From Thiobacillus sp. UBA2186 (GTDB taxonomy: Bacteria; Pseudomonadota; Gammaproteobacteria; Burkholderiales; Thiobacillaceae): a stretch of DNA of 31,610 nt. The notes below the pieces were generated by a model, which was not told the origin of the DNA, did no database searches, and worked only from the letters and a program-made list of their open reading frames with translations. The stretch covers positions 1 to 31,610 of the forward strand of contig DCVO01000128.1 in NCBI GenBank assembly GCA_002327405.1. The letters are read 5' to 3'. Below are positions 1 through 6,987 of this stretch, in pieces (the first letter of the stretch is position 1; each line of letters begins with the position of its first letter). A program made the translations under genes and the position numbers.

Positions 1-788
1 GGAATGGCGAAGCCGATGCCCTGCGAACCGCCGGTGCGCGAATAGATCGCGCTGTTGATGCCGACCAGGTTGCCGGCGGCGTCGACCAGCGCACCGCCGG
101 AATTGCCGGGATTGATGGCGGCATCGGTCTGGATGAAGTTCTCGAAGGTGTTGATGCCCAGATGCGTGCGCCCCAGCGCGCTGACGATCCCCAGGGTCAC
201 GGTCTGGCCCACGCCGAAGGGGTTGCCGATGGCCAGCACCCAGTCGCCCACGCGCAGGCCGTCGGACTGGCCGAAGGTGATGGCGGGGAGGCCGGTGGCG
301 TCGATCTTGAGCACGGCGAGATCGGTTTCCGGGTCCGATCCCACCACCTTGGCCGGGAGCGTGCGGTCGTCGGACAACGCGATCTGGATTTCATCCGCGC
401 CGTCCACGACGTGGTGGTTGGTGAGGATGTAGCCGTTGGCGCTGACGATGACGCCCGAGCCCAGGTTGGAAACCTCCTGCGGGCGCGGATCGAAGCGATC
501 GCCGAAGAAATGGCGGAACACCGGATCGTCCATCAGCGGGTTGCGCGCGCCGCTGACCTGTTTCTTGGTGAACACGTTGACCACCGCCGGGATGGCGTGA
601 CGCGCGGCTTCGGCAAAGGAATTGGTCGAGCCCGCCGTGGCGCCGCTCTCGACCTGGCGGATGGTCAGGCCGTCCGTGGCCAGGCGCGATTGCCAGCGCA
701 GGAGGTCGGGTTTGAACAGGACCAGGACAAACAGCACGGCCAGCGCGATGGTGACGGCCTGGGCGAACAGCAGCCAGTATTTACGCAT
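1..788 (-). CDS. Membrane-anchored Deg/HtrA family serine protease (DegS/AlgW/DegQ-like), C-terminus cut by window edge
   Basis: A periplasmic serine protease of envelope quality control, anchored in the inner membrane. The visible 262 residues begin with MRKYWLLFAQ and a hydrophobic anchor at about residues 5-25. The trypsin-like domain follows, with the complete catalytic triad: His126 in TNHHVVDG, Asp156 in DPETDLAVLKI and Ser230 in NPGNSGGAL. The PDZ domain(s) lie beyond base 1, so DegS-like (one PDZ) and DegQ/AlgW-like (one or two PDZ) cannot be told apart. The ATG at complement 788-786 is the natural start because the anchor begins right after it. It diverges from petA across a 142-bp gap. 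Family assignment is very secure; the precise subfamily is not. Confidence 0.93.
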   Translation of the reverse strand, partial: MRKYWLLFAQAVTIALAVLFVLVLFKPDLLRWQSRLATDGLTIRQVESGATAGSTNSFAEAARHAIPAVVNVFTKKQVSGARNPLMDDPVFRHFFGDRFDPRPQEVSNLGSGVIVSANGYILTNHHVVDGADEIQIALSDDRTLPAKVVGSDPETDLAVLKIDATGLPAITFGQSDGLRVGDWVLAIGNPFGVGQTVTLGIVSALGRTHLGINTFENFIQTDAAINPGNSGGALVDAAGNLVGINSAIYSRTGGSQGIGFAI

Positions 789-930
789 AACTTCCTGCAA
801 TTAAAGAAAATAAGGAAATTATACCCGGCCCGAAACGATATTAATGGCGGCGCCGTGCAGTGCTTCCAGTGGGAATGCGAAATTAGTTAGAATAACGGAA
901 TTTTGTAACCTACCTGATCGGGTTGAACTG
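789..930. other. Divergent intergenic region between the Deg-type protease and petABC
   Basis: This 142-bp gap must hold promoters for both the protease (leftward) and petABC (rightward). It is AT-richer than its surroundings (for example around 800-842 and 881-910). I see no promoter pair good enough to place, and the ribosome binding site before petA is weak. Confidence 0.4.
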
Positions 931-1536
931 ATGAGCCAACAAGAAGTGGATCGAGAGAGGCGCAAGTTTCTGGTCGCAGCGACCGCGGCCGTGGGCACTG
1001 TGGGCGCCGCGGCCGTAGCCTGGCCGTTTATCGCAAGCATGCTTCCCAGCGCGCGCGCCAAGGCGGCCGGCGCGCCGGTTGAAGTGGATATCGGCAAAGT
1101 GGAGCCGGGCGCGATCATTGCCGTGGAATGGCGCGGCAAGCCGGTATGGGTGGTGCACCGCACCAAGGAAATGCTGGACCTGCTCGGCAAGCACGACAAC
1201 CAGCTGGCCGACCCCCTGTCCGACATGCCGCAGCAGCCCGACTACTGCAAGAACAAGTTCCGTTCCATCAAGGAACAATACCTCGTCGCAGTCGGCATCT
1301 GCACCCACCTTGGCTGCTCGCCCACCTATCGCAAGGAAATCGGCGCGGCCGACCTGGGCGCGGACTGGCCCGGCGGCTTCTTCTGTCCCTGCCACGGTTC
1401 CCGCTTCGACCTGGCGGCGCGCGTATACAAGGGGGTGCCGGCTCCGATCAACCTGGAGATTCCTCCGCACAAATACGTCAGCGAAAGCCTGCTGCTCGTG
1501 GGCATCGACAGCAAAGTAGAAAGCGTGGGGGCCTGA
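931..1536 (+). CDS. petA: Ubiquinol-cytochrome c reductase iron-sulfur (Rieske) subunit
   Basis: Carries the 2Fe-2S cluster that takes the first electron from ubiquinol in the cytochrome bc1 complex and passes it to cytochrome c1; anchored in the inner membrane with the cluster head in the periplasm. The 201-residue protein has a twin-arginine type N-terminus (ERRKFLVAATAA, residues 9-20) and one membrane anchor to about residue 37. The cluster motifs are CTHLGC (Cys124, His126, with Cys129 in the disulfide) and CPCHGS (Cys152, His155, with Cys154 in the disulfide). The frame is open further upstream to 844, but that extension is not Rieske-like; the ATG at 931 gives the usual MSQQE-type start just before the Tat motif. 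First gene of petABC, 3 bp before petB. Confidence 0.97.
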   Translation: MSQQEVDRERRKFLVAATAAVGTVGAAAVAWPFIASMLPSARAKAAGAPVEVDIGKVEPGAIIAVEWRGKPVWVVHRTKEMLDLLGKHDNQLADPLSDMPQQPDYCKNKFRSIKEQYLVAVGICTHLGCSPTYRKEIGAADLGADWPGGFFCPCHGSRFDLAARVYKGVPAPINLEIPPHKYVSESLLLVGIDSKVESVGA

Positions 1537-1539
1537 TAA

Positions 1540-2796
1540 ATGAATGCCTTGCAAAAACTCCTCGGCTGGGTCGACGCCCGATTCCCGCTGACTGCTACCT
1601 GGAAAGCGCATCTGTCCGAGTACTATGCGCCCAAGAACTTCAATTTCTGGTACTTCTTCGGCTCGCTGGCCCTGCTGGTGCTGGTAATCCAGATCGTGAC
1701 CGGCATCTTCCTGGTCATGCACTACAAGCCCGACGGCTCGCTCAACGCGGCCGGCGTCCCGGTGGCCTTCGCTTCCGTCGAATACATCATGCGCGACGTG
1801 GACTGGGGCTGGCTGGTGCGCTACCTGCATTCCACCGGCGCCTCGGCGTTCTTCGTCGTGGTCTACCTGCACATGTTCCGCGGCATGATCTACGGCTCCT
1901 ACCGCAAGCCGCGCGAGCTGATCTGGATCTTCGGCGTCATCATCTACCTGGCCTTGATGGCCGAGGCCTTCATGGGCTATCTGCTGCCCTGGGGCCAGAT
2001 GTCCTACTGGGGCGCGCAGGTCATCATCAACCTGTTCGCCGCCGTGCCCTTCATCGGCAACGACCTGTCGCTGTGGATTCGCGGCGACTTCGTGGTGGGC
2101 GACGCGACCCTGAACCGCTTCTTCTCCTTCCACGTCATCGCCGTGCCGCTGGTGCTGCTGGCGCTGGTGGCCGCGCACCTGGTGGCGCTCCACGAAGTCG
2201 GCTCCAACAACCCCGACGGCGTCGAGATCAAGAAGAACAAGGACCCGGTCACGCACATTCCGCTGGACGGCATCCCCTTCCATCCCTACTACACCGTCAA
2301 GGACATCCTCGGCGTGGTGGTCTTCCTCATCGTGTTCTCGGCCATCGTGTTCTTCGCGCCGGAACTGGGCGGCTACTTCCTGGAAGCCAACAACTTCATC
2401 CCCGCCGACCCGCTGAAGACGCCCGCGCACATCGCGCCGGTGTGGTACTTCACCCCGTACTACGCCATCCTGCGCGCGGTGCCGCCGCTGCTGGGTTCGC
2501 AGTTCCCCGGCGTGCTGCTGATGGGCGTGGCCGTGCTGATCTTCTTCGCGCTGCCCTGGCTCGACAAAAGCCCGGTCAAGTCCATCCGCTACCGCGGCCC
2601 CATCTACAAGTGGTTCCTGGCCGCTTTCGTGATTTCCTTCATCGGCCTGGGCTGGCTCGGCATTCTGCCCGCCACGCCGCTTTACACCTGGATTGCGCGC
2701 GGCCTCTCCGTGGTGTACTTCGCGTTCTTCCTGCTCATGCCCTGGTATACCAAAATCGATAAAACCAAACCCGAACCGGAAAGGGTGACTGGCTAA
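1540..2796 (+). CDS. petB: Cytochrome b of the bc1 complex
   Basis: Membrane core of ubiquinol-cytochrome c reductase, holding haems bL and bH and the two quinone sites. The 418-residue length is normal for a fused proteobacterial cytochrome b (not split as in b6f). Helix B carries His97 and His111 and helix D carries His198 and His213 as the haem ligands. The Qo-site motif is PVWY (in APVWYFTPYYA, about residue 305) in place of mitochondrial PEWY; I believe this is usual in beta- and gammaproteobacteria, so it is not a defect. Several hydrophobic helices run through the whole length, ending with a short polar tail. The stop codon overlaps the petC start by 1 bp (TAATG), consistent with translational coupling. 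Confidence 0.98.
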   Translation: MNALQKLLGWVDARFPLTATWKAHLSEYYAPKNFNFWYFFGSLALLVLVIQIVTGIFLVMHYKPDGSLNAAGVPVAFASVEYIMRDVDWGWLVRYLHSTGASAFFVVVYLHMFRGMIYGSYRKPRELIWIFGVIIYLALMAEAFMGYLLPWGQMSYWGAQVIINLFAAVPFIGNDLSLWIRGDFVVGDATLNRFFSFHVIAVPLVLLALVAAHLVALHEVGSNNPDGVEIKKNKDPVTHIPLDGIPFHPYYTVKDILGVVVFLIVFSAIVFFAPELGGYFLEANNFIPADPLKTPAHIAPVWYFTPYYAILRAVPPLLGSQFPGVLLMGVAVLIFFALPWLDKSPVKSIRYRGPIYKWFLAAFVISFIGLGWLGILPATPLYTWIARGLSVVYFAFFLLMPWYTKIDKTKPEPERVTG

Positions 2797-3539
2797 TGAA
2801 ACTCATCAAACAACTTTTCACCCTGCTGGCTTTCGTGCCGCTGGCGGCCGCCGCGTCCGGCGGCGCCGAGATCCGCCTGGACAAGGCGCCGGTCAACCTG
2901 TCGGACAAGGCCTCCCTGCAGCGCGGCGCGAAAATGTTCGTGAACTACTGCCTGAACTGCCATTCCGCCAGCTACATGCGCTATTCGCGCCTGCAGGACC
3001 TCGGCCTGACCGAAGACCAGATCAAGAACAACCTGCTGTTCACCACCGAAAGGGTCGGCGACACCATGACCGCGGCCATGAAGTACTCCGACGCCAAGGT
3101 CTGGTTCGGCGCGGCGCCGCCCGACCTGTCGGTGATCGCGCGTTCGCGCGACCCCGACTGGATCTACACTTACCTGCGCAGCTTCTACCGCGACGACACC
3201 CGTCCCACCGGCTGGAACAACATCGCCTTCGACAAGGTCGGCATGCCGCATGTCATGGCCACCCTGCAGGGCGAGCAGATCGCGCATTTCGAGAAGGTGA
3301 AGGACCACGAAGGCAACGAACACGAGATGTTCGACCGCTTCGAGCTGGTCAAGCCGGGCAGCGTGTCGCAGGCCCAGTACGACTCCATGGTCGGCGACCT
3401 GGTGAACTACCTGGCCTGGATGGCGGAGCCCGCCAAGCCCAAGCGCATGCAGACCGGCCTCCTGGTGCTGGCGTTCCTGGCGGTGTTCTTCGTGATTGCC
3501 TATTATCTGAAGAAGGAATTCTGGAAAGACGTGCATTAA
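2796..3539 (+). CDS. petC: Cytochrome c1 of the bc1 complex
   Basis: Periplasmic mono-haem subunit that receives the electron from the Rieske protein and reduces soluble cytochrome c. The 247 residues begin with a Sec signal (MKLIKQLFTLLAFVPLAAAA). The single haem-binding motif is CLNCH (Cys52, Cys55, His56) followed by SASYMRY, typical of c1. A Met-containing region around GMPHVMATLQG is a good candidate for the sixth ligand. The protein closes with one C-terminal membrane anchor (about residues 217-240) and a basic end, as expected. Last gene of petABC; a hairpin-rich intergenic segment follows. Confidence 0.97.
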   Translation: MKLIKQLFTLLAFVPLAAAASGGAEIRLDKAPVNLSDKASLQRGAKMFVNYCLNCHSASYMRYSRLQDLGLTEDQIKNNLLFTTERVGDTMTAAMKYSDAKVWFGAAPPDLSVIARSRDPDWIYTYLRSFYRDDTRPTGWNNIAFDKVGMPHVMATLQGEQIAHFEKVKDHEGNEHEMFDRFELVKPGSVSQAQYDSMVGDLVNYLAWMAEPAKPKRMQTGLLVLAFLAVFFVIAYYLKKEFWKDVH

Positions 3540-3558
3540 ACCCAGCGCCGCGCAGCGG

Positions 3559-3681
3559 CCCCCTGCCTCCCTCGCCCCTCGCGGGGCGAGACTGGGAATT
3601 CGCGGAGCATGCTCCGCGCCTGTCGAGCGGTTCCGGCGTGCAAGCCGGAACGCGCCCTGCAAGGGAGGGAGGTGAGGGGGA
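3559..3681. repeat. REP/BIME-like cluster of GC-rich hairpins after petC
   Basis: Three strong hairpins stand in a row. The first has an 8-bp stem, CTCGCCCC (3571-3578) with 3583-3590, loop TCGC. The second is a perfect 18-bp palindrome at 3601-3618. The third is an 8-bp stem GTTCCGGC (3630-3637) with 3644-3651. They are enclosed by an imperfect inverted repeat, CCCCCTGCCTCCCTC (3559-3573) against the GGGAGGGAGGTGAGGGGG stretch (3663-3680). The nested design and intergenic position look like a repetitive extragenic palindrome element that may recur elsewhere in the genome. It could also stabilise the 3' end of petABC mRNA. Only one copy is in this window. Confidence 0.55.
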
Positions 3682-3699
3682 AGCCGCCGGAATTTTCCG

Positions 3700-3722
3700 A
3701 GCCGGACCTGTGTCCGGCTTTC
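3700..3722 (+). terminator. Terminator-like hairpin between petC and sspA
   Basis: Stem AGCCGGAC (3700-3707), loop CTGT, stem GTCCGGCT (3712-3719), then TTTCG. The 8-bp GC-rich stem is strong but the U tract is short, so termination may be partial and petABC may read into sspA. Confidence 0.5.
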
Positions 3723-3760
3723 GCCATTATTAAAGCCGCATAAGAAACAGGAATCCAAAC

Positions 3761-4360
3761 ATGATGAGACTTTATTCGGGGACCACCGACCCCTACAGCC
3801 ACCGCTGCCGCATCGTGCTCTACGAGAAGGGCATGGATTTCGAAGTCATCGACGTCGACCTGCACAACAAGCCGGAAGACCTCGCCGTCATCAACCCCTA
3901 CAACAAGGTGCCGGTGCTGGTCGAGCGCGATCTCGTCCTGTACGAAGCCAACATCATCAACGAATACATCGACGAGCGCTTCCCGCACCCGCAGCTGATG
4001 CCGCCTGATCCCGTCATGCGCGCCCGCGCCCGCCTGGTGCTGCACAACTTCGAGAACGACCTGTTCGCCCAGGTCAACGCCATCGAGCACGGCGGCCAGA
4101 AAGCCGCCGAAGGTGCGCGCATCGCCATCCGCGACAGCCTGACCCAGCTCACGCCCATTCTGGAGAAGCAGAAGTACCTGATGAACGACGAGTTTTCCAT
4201 GCTCGACGTGGCGATCGCGCCGCTGCTGTGGCGCCTGGAGCACTACGACATCCACCTGCCCAAGCAGGCCGCCTCGGTGCTCAAGTACCGCGAGCGCCTG
4301 TTCTCGCGCCCGGCCTTCATCGAAGCGCTGACGCCCACCGAAAAGGCCATGAGGAAGTAA
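3761..4360 (+). CDS. sspA: Stringent starvation protein A (glutathione-S-transferase fold)
   Basis: RNA-polymerase-associated global regulator with a glutathione-S-transferase fold; in enterobacteria it helps cells survive starvation and acid. The 199 residues show the thioredoxin-like N-terminal domain (MMRLYSGTTDPYSHRCRIVL, then NKVPVLVERDLVLYEANIIN), and an all-helical C-terminal domain. The NKVPVL and LYEANIINEYID segments are hallmarks of the SspA branch. Two ATG codons in tandem (3761 and 3764) follow an AGGA at 3749-3752; either may be used. It sits just after petABC and before sspB, the usual order in betaproteobacteria. Confidence 0.94.
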   Translation: MMRLYSGTTDPYSHRCRIVLYEKGMDFEVIDVDLHNKPEDLAVINPYNKVPVLVERDLVLYEANIINEYIDERFPHPQLMPPDPVMRARARLVLHNFENDLFAQVNAIEHGGQKAAEGARIAIRDSLTQLTPILEKQKYLMNDEFSMLDVAIAPLLWRLEHYDIHLPKQAASVLKYRERLFSRPAFIEALTPTEKAMRK

Positions 4361-4376
4361 GGCGCAGGCCGGCCAG

Positions 4377-4781
4377 ATGCTCTCCACCCGTCCCTATCTC
4401 ATCCGCGCCATCTACGAGTGGTGCAACGATGCAGGGTTCACCCCCCACATCCTGGTGCAGGTGGACGAGCACACCCGGGTGCCGGCCGGCTACGTCAAGG
4501 ACGGCCAGATCGTGCTCAACCTGGGCGGCAATGCCGTGCGCGACCTCGCCATCGACAACGACTGGATCCTGTTTTCCGCGCGCTTCTCCGGCGTGTCCCA
4601 GGAAATCGCCGTGCCCATCAACCGCGTCGCCGCCATCTTCGCGCGCGAGAACGGGCAGGGCATGCACTTCGACGTGCTGGAAGCCGGGGCGGAAGAGCCC
4701 GGCGCACCGGCTCCCAAACCGCCCGAGGGCCAGCCGCCCGAACCCCCGAAAGGCAGGCCTCAGCTCAAGGTCGTGAAGTAA
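4377..4781 (+). CDS. sspB: ClpXP protease specificity-enhancing factor SspB
   Basis: Adaptor that binds ssrA-tagged proteins from stalled ribosomes and delivers them to ClpXP. The 134 residues contain the SspB core: STRPYLIRAIYEWCNDAGFT at the start, then PHILVQVDE, the IVLNLGGNAVRDL strand and the ISFSARFSGV-like segment (ILFSARFSGVSQEI). The C-terminus is a Pro/Glu/Lys-rich flexible tail that ends in LKVVK, matching the conserved short tail by which SspB docks onto ClpX. It begins 16 bp after sspA and is surely co-transcribed with it. Confidence 0.94.
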   Translation: MLSTRPYLIRAIYEWCNDAGFTPHILVQVDEHTRVPAGYVKDGQIVLNLGGNAVRDLAIDNDWILFSARFSGVSQEIAVPINRVAAIFARENGQGMHFDVLEAGAEEPGAPAPKPPEGQPPEPPKGRPQLKVVK

Positions 4782-4782
4782 G

Positions 4783-4809
4783 GTGAAGCGCGCAGCTTTC
4801 GCGTAAAAT
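4783..4809 (+). promoter_or_regulatory. Possible sigma-70 promoter of tRNA-Thr
   Basis: A good -10 box TAAAAT (4804-4809) sits 12 bp before the mature tRNA. The segment between (TCGCACCCGCA) is GC-rich, as in stringently controlled stable-RNA promoters. The -35 candidate GTGAAG (4783-4788) is weak and the spacer short (15 bp), so only the -10 is well supported. Confidence 0.4.
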
Positions 4810-4821
4810 TCGCACCCGCAT

Positions 4822-4897
4822 GCCGCTTTAGCTCAGTTGGTAGAGCAACTGATTTGTAATCAGTAGGTCGTCCGTTCGAACCGGACAAGCGGCACCA
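4822..4897 (+). tRNA. tRNA-Thr (anticodon TGT)
   Basis: A 76-nt cloverleaf. Acceptor stem GCCGCTT (4822-4828) pairs with AAGCGGC (4887-4893), followed by discriminator A and an encoded CCA (4895-4897). The D arm is GCTC/GAGC, the anticodon stem ACTGA/TCAGT with loop TTTGTAA, giving anticodon TGT at 4855-4857, which reads ACA and other threonine codons. The T arm is GTCCG-TTCGAAC-CGGAC. All stems pair fully. No copy of its 3' end was noticed downstream, so there is no sign of use as an integration site here. Confidence 0.98.
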
Positions 4898-5370
4898 TCC
4901 TCGCGCCCGGCCTTTCGGTCATTTGCCGTACAAGCATCAGTCAGGAATCGGGAGAGCAGTCTGCTGATCCAATCCGGTCGGCATACTGCTTCTGCTTTCC
5001 GCCTATTCTGTTGAAAAACTCTTTGGGGTTGGTCGTCTGCAGAGTTTTGGGAGGCTTCAAGTTCAACTCGGTAACGATTGTTGAATGTGGGCAATTCCGA
5101 GAGGCCGGATTTTCAGCTTGGTCTTCCAGCAGTAGCCCAGAATGAGTTTTTCAACAGAATACGCCGATTGCCGACACTACAGGCGAAATGAGGCATTCGA
5201 GAATGCCGGATGCAGCTATTCCATCCCCTTTCAAGGCCGCCGGTCAGGATCGCCAGCGCGAAATTAATTTTATCCATGGCAATGAAATTGAGTTAAGCTT
5301 TTTTTGGAAAGACTGTCTTTGTCGGTCTTTTGCGAGGAGTAACGAATAAATCAATTTTAAGGATCTGACC
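4898..5370. other. Gene-free stretch between tRNA-Thr and the exported hypothetical
   Basis: No convincing gene. It holds the inverted-repeat element at 5004-5161. Nearer the next gene is a short inverted repeat AAAGAC-T-GTCTTT (5308-5320), which could be an operator. Base composition becomes AT-richer from about 5260, as expected of a promoter region, but no clear -35/-10 pair stands out. Confidence 0.5.
5004..5161. mobile_element. MITE-like element or insertion-sequence remnant with 18-bp terminal inverted repeats
   Basis: TATTCTGTTGAAAAACTC at 5004-5021 is repeated as an exact reverse complement at 5144-5161, bounding a 158-bp segment. On the minus strand the left part reads as a short peptide (about complement 5094-5000) that ends RVFQQNR across the inverted repeat, the way some IS transposase genes end inside their terminal repeat. 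This suggests a deletion derivative of an insertion sequence, or a non-autonomous element mobilised by a transposase elsewhere. No target duplication could be defined with certainty. Confidence 0.6.
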
Positions 5371-6102
5371 ATGCTACATAGAGTACAAACCACGGTTGTG
5401 GGCCTGGCGGCGACCTTCATCATGCTGGCTTCGGCATCTGCGACGGCTGCCATGTCCACGGAAGATTTGACCAGGTTGAAGGCTTCCGGCGTTGGGGAGA
5501 GCGTCATACGCATGATGGTTGAGAATGACTACATGGACATTGACCGGATTCTGAAACTCAGGTCCGCCGGCTTCTCTGATGAAACGATTTCGGTAATCAT
5601 AAAAAACGATCTCAAGACGACTGGCAGGCCTTTGCCGCAGCCGCAGACGCGCGCTGAGAAATTAAGAGCTTTTCAGGCCATGAACAGGCCCGCGAGCAGT
5701 GGGCCTGATGCGGAAGCGGTCATGCAGACCACGGGCGAGGTAAAGATCGAGCAGTATGTCGCATTGGGCGATCCGATCGTTCAGGAAAGCCTGAAAATAC
5801 AGAATGCTTCCATAAGCTTGCTGGCTGACGGGAAATTGAAGATCGAGTGGGATGAAAGCAAGATTCCGCCGAGCATAAGCAATCCGTTTGGAGGCGGGGC
5901 TTTCCCCAGCCCGTTCTATTGGGATATCGAGAAAGGCGACCGCTTGTTCACTTCGGACGAGAAAAGCAACTCCTTTGTCTTGCGCACGGGCAGGACGCAT
6001 CAAGGCAATCCGGAAACGAACAAGGCCCGCTATTGGCTTATCGAACTGTCCCCACAAAACGCGGATCTCTTGCGCCGCGTAAAATCACTCGTTGCGGATT
6101 AA
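5371..6102 (+). CDS. Exported protein of unknown function
   Basis: I do not recognise a named family. The 243 residues begin with a clear Sec signal peptide (hydrophobic about residues 9-22, likely cleavage after the ASATAA segment near residue 27). The mature N-terminus holds two similar helical segments, LTRLKASGVGESVIRMMVEN and ILKLRSAGFSDETISVIIKN (roughly residues 31-75), each of the form leucine-lysine-xx-Gly-hydrophobic-xx-xx-Ile, so this is a short helical repeat. A Pro/Arg linker (about 78-100) leads to a C-terminal domain with a Pro/Phe/Gly-rich middle and no cysteines. An AAGGATCT at 5359-5366 is a usable ribosome binding site. It stands alone between gene-free stretches. Confidence 0.75.
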   Translation: MLHRVQTTVVGLAATFIMLASASATAAMSTEDLTRLKASGVGESVIRMMVENDYMDIDRILKLRSAGFSDETISVIIKNDLKTTGRPLPQPQTRAEKLRAFQAMNRPASSGPDAEAVMQTTGEVKIEQYVALGDPIVQESLKIQNASISLLADGKLKIEWDESKIPPSISNPFGGGAFPSPFYWDIEKGDRLFTSDEKSNSFVLRTGRTHQGNPETNKARYWLIELSPQNADLLRRVKSLVAD

Positions 6103-6218
6103 ACGTCCGGGCGAAGCCCTGGCGCCAGGACACGGAGTCTTCCGACCGTGAGCCTGGCGCCGGGATTCAAGACCGCATTGGTTTCCCCAGGCGTCTCTAA
6201 CCGGGCGCTGTCGACACG

Positions 6219-6241
6219 CCGTCAGCTTTGACGGTTTTTTT
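6219..6241 (+). terminator. Intrinsic terminator
   Basis: Stem CCGTCA (6219-6224), loop GCTT, stem TGACGG (6229-6234) and seven T (6235-6241). It likely ends transcripts of the exported hypothetical gene and insulates the sigma-54 control region downstream. Confidence 0.8.
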
Positions 6242-6390
6242 GCGCCGGCACATGCTTGTCCCGGCCGCCTGCCGTCCCTTGATGATCCCGCATCGCCAAT
6301 GAAAGCCGCGGACGACCCGATCCGGCTTCCCCGTTTGACGGGTATGCACGAGCCTTGGCGATGGAATGGCCGGCTGAAGGACTTGCTGTA

Positions 6391-6478
6391 GCCAAGCGCA
6401 TTGCAAAGGCCGGATCAACTTGACTCCGGCTCGTTGCAAAAGCCAAGCGTTGCAGTGTGCTCCTCCACGCAAATTGCA
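6391..6478. promoter_or_regulatory. Candidate upstream activator sites (repeated TTGCA boxes)
   Basis: GCCAAGCG(CA)TTGCA occurs twice as a direct repeat (6391-6405 and 6442-6454). Further TTGCA boxes lie at 6434-6438 and within the near-palindrome GCAAATTGCA (6469-6478). They sit about 65-140 bp upstream of the -24 element, the usual place for sites of an NtrC-type activator. Binding by the regulator at 16226-17650 is inference. Confidence 0.4.
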
Positions 6479-6510
6479 TTATTTTTCCTCCCCCCCTCCC
6501 GTGTTTTTCA

Positions 6511-6523
6511 TAACTTATTGATT
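6511..6523 (-). promoter_or_regulatory. Consensus IHF binding site
   Basis: TAACTTATTGATT fits the reverse of the IHF consensus WATCAANNNNTTR at every position. It lies in an AT-rich tract between the TTGCA boxes and the -24/-12 promoter, exactly where IHF bends DNA at many sigma-54 promoters. Confidence 0.6.
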
Positions 6524-6540
6524 ATTAACAATAAATAAAA

Positions 6541-6557
6541 TGGCACGCTTTCTGCTT
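6541..6557 (+). promoter_or_regulatory. Sigma-54 (-24/-12) promoter of the tusA-like/yedE operon
   Basis: TGGCACGCTTTCTGCTT matches TGGCACGN4TTGCW with one mismatch (C for T) and has the required GG-N10-GC spacing (GG 6542-6543, GC 6554-6555). Start of transcription would be near 6567, giving a leader of about 38 nt before the GTG at 6605. Confidence 0.82.
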
Positions 6558-6604
6558 ATTAGCTCTCACAGTCGAGCAGGCTCAGCCATGGGGACGTCAT
6601 CGTT

Positions 6605-6913
6605 GTGTTTTGGTTCGGAAACAAAAAACTCGGCCCGGTTTTGAGTGAGGGACGAATTGCCGAAGTGCCGGGACATGGAGCGTTGCGAATCAAGCGTTCC
6701 GCAGATTGCCTCGGTGCGGTATGCCCTCGGCCCCAGTTGCTGGCCGTGAAGCTGCTGAGCGAGGTCGGGCCTGGCGATGTCGTGGAGCTTGTAACCGACA
6801 ACCCGACGGCGGTTGAGGGGTTTGCCCCTCTCGCGGAGATTCTGCTTTGCACGCTTCTGGCCGTGGTGAAAGAGGCGGGGGTATGGCGTATCTACCTGCA
6901 AAAAAGCCAGTAG
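6605..6913 (+). CDS. TusA-family sulfur carrier protein with N-terminal extension
   Basis: A small cytoplasmic sulfane-sulfur carrier. TusA-like proteins hold sulfur as a persulfide on the Cys of a Cys-Pro-x-Pro motif and pass it between rhodaneses, DsrE-type proteins and acceptors. Here the motif is CPRP with Cys40, preceded by DCLGAV (second Cys35), and the following beta-alpha-beta pattern (VKLLSEVGPGDVVELVTDN) is typical. The 102 residues exceed the usual 75-85 because of about 30 extra residues at the N-terminus. The start is GTG at 6605, 10 nt after GGGGA (6590-6594). First gene after the sigma-54 promoter, 74 bp before the YeeE/YedE permease. Exact partner is unknown. Confidence 0.82.
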   Translation: MFWFGNKKLGPVLSEGRIAEVPGHGALRIKRSADCLGAVCPRPQLLAVKLLSEVGPGDVVELVTDNPTAVEGFAPLAEILLCTLLAVVKEAGVWRIYLQKSQ

Positions 6914-6987
6914 TGTCTTTCCGGGGCTGCCGGTTTTGAGTTTGATCGTTTGTGGCTGTGGCCATTGATTCATAAGGGGAAAATGCA

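Larger units (their letters stand above)
6103..6604. other. Regulatory intergenic region before the sulfur-relay operon
   Basis: Gene-free for about 500 bp. Contents in order: a long hairpin GGCGCCAGG (6121-6129) with CCTGGCGCC (6153-6161) just after the previous stop; an intrinsic terminator (6219-6241); TTGCA boxes (6399-6478); an AT-rich tract with an IHF-consensus site (6511-6523); and a sigma-54 promoter (6541-6557). Confidence 0.7.

Noticed and set aside
910..2430. Long open frame (506 codons) on the minus strand across petA and petB
   Set aside because: It is antisense to the clear Rieske and cytochrome b genes. Its composition (His-, Asp-, Val-rich with no domain) is what high-GC coding DNA gives in the opposite frame.
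2460..2480. PVWY instead of PEWY in cytochrome b as a possible functional loss
   Set aside because: To my knowledge this variant is usual in beta- and gammaproteobacterial cytochrome b; the haem ligands are intact.
1128..2762. Plus-strand open frame of 544 codons over petA-petB
   Set aside because: Arg/Pro/Gly-rich out-of-frame reading of petAB; no signal, domain or ribosome binding site.
4828..5094. Minus-strand open frame overlapping tRNA-Thr
   Set aside because: It runs antisense through the tRNA and has no domain. Only the part over the inverted-repeat element may be a relic of a transposase end.
4822..5370. tRNA-Thr as integration site of a genomic island
   Set aside because: No integrase gene nearby and no noticed duplication of the tRNA 3' end in the window.
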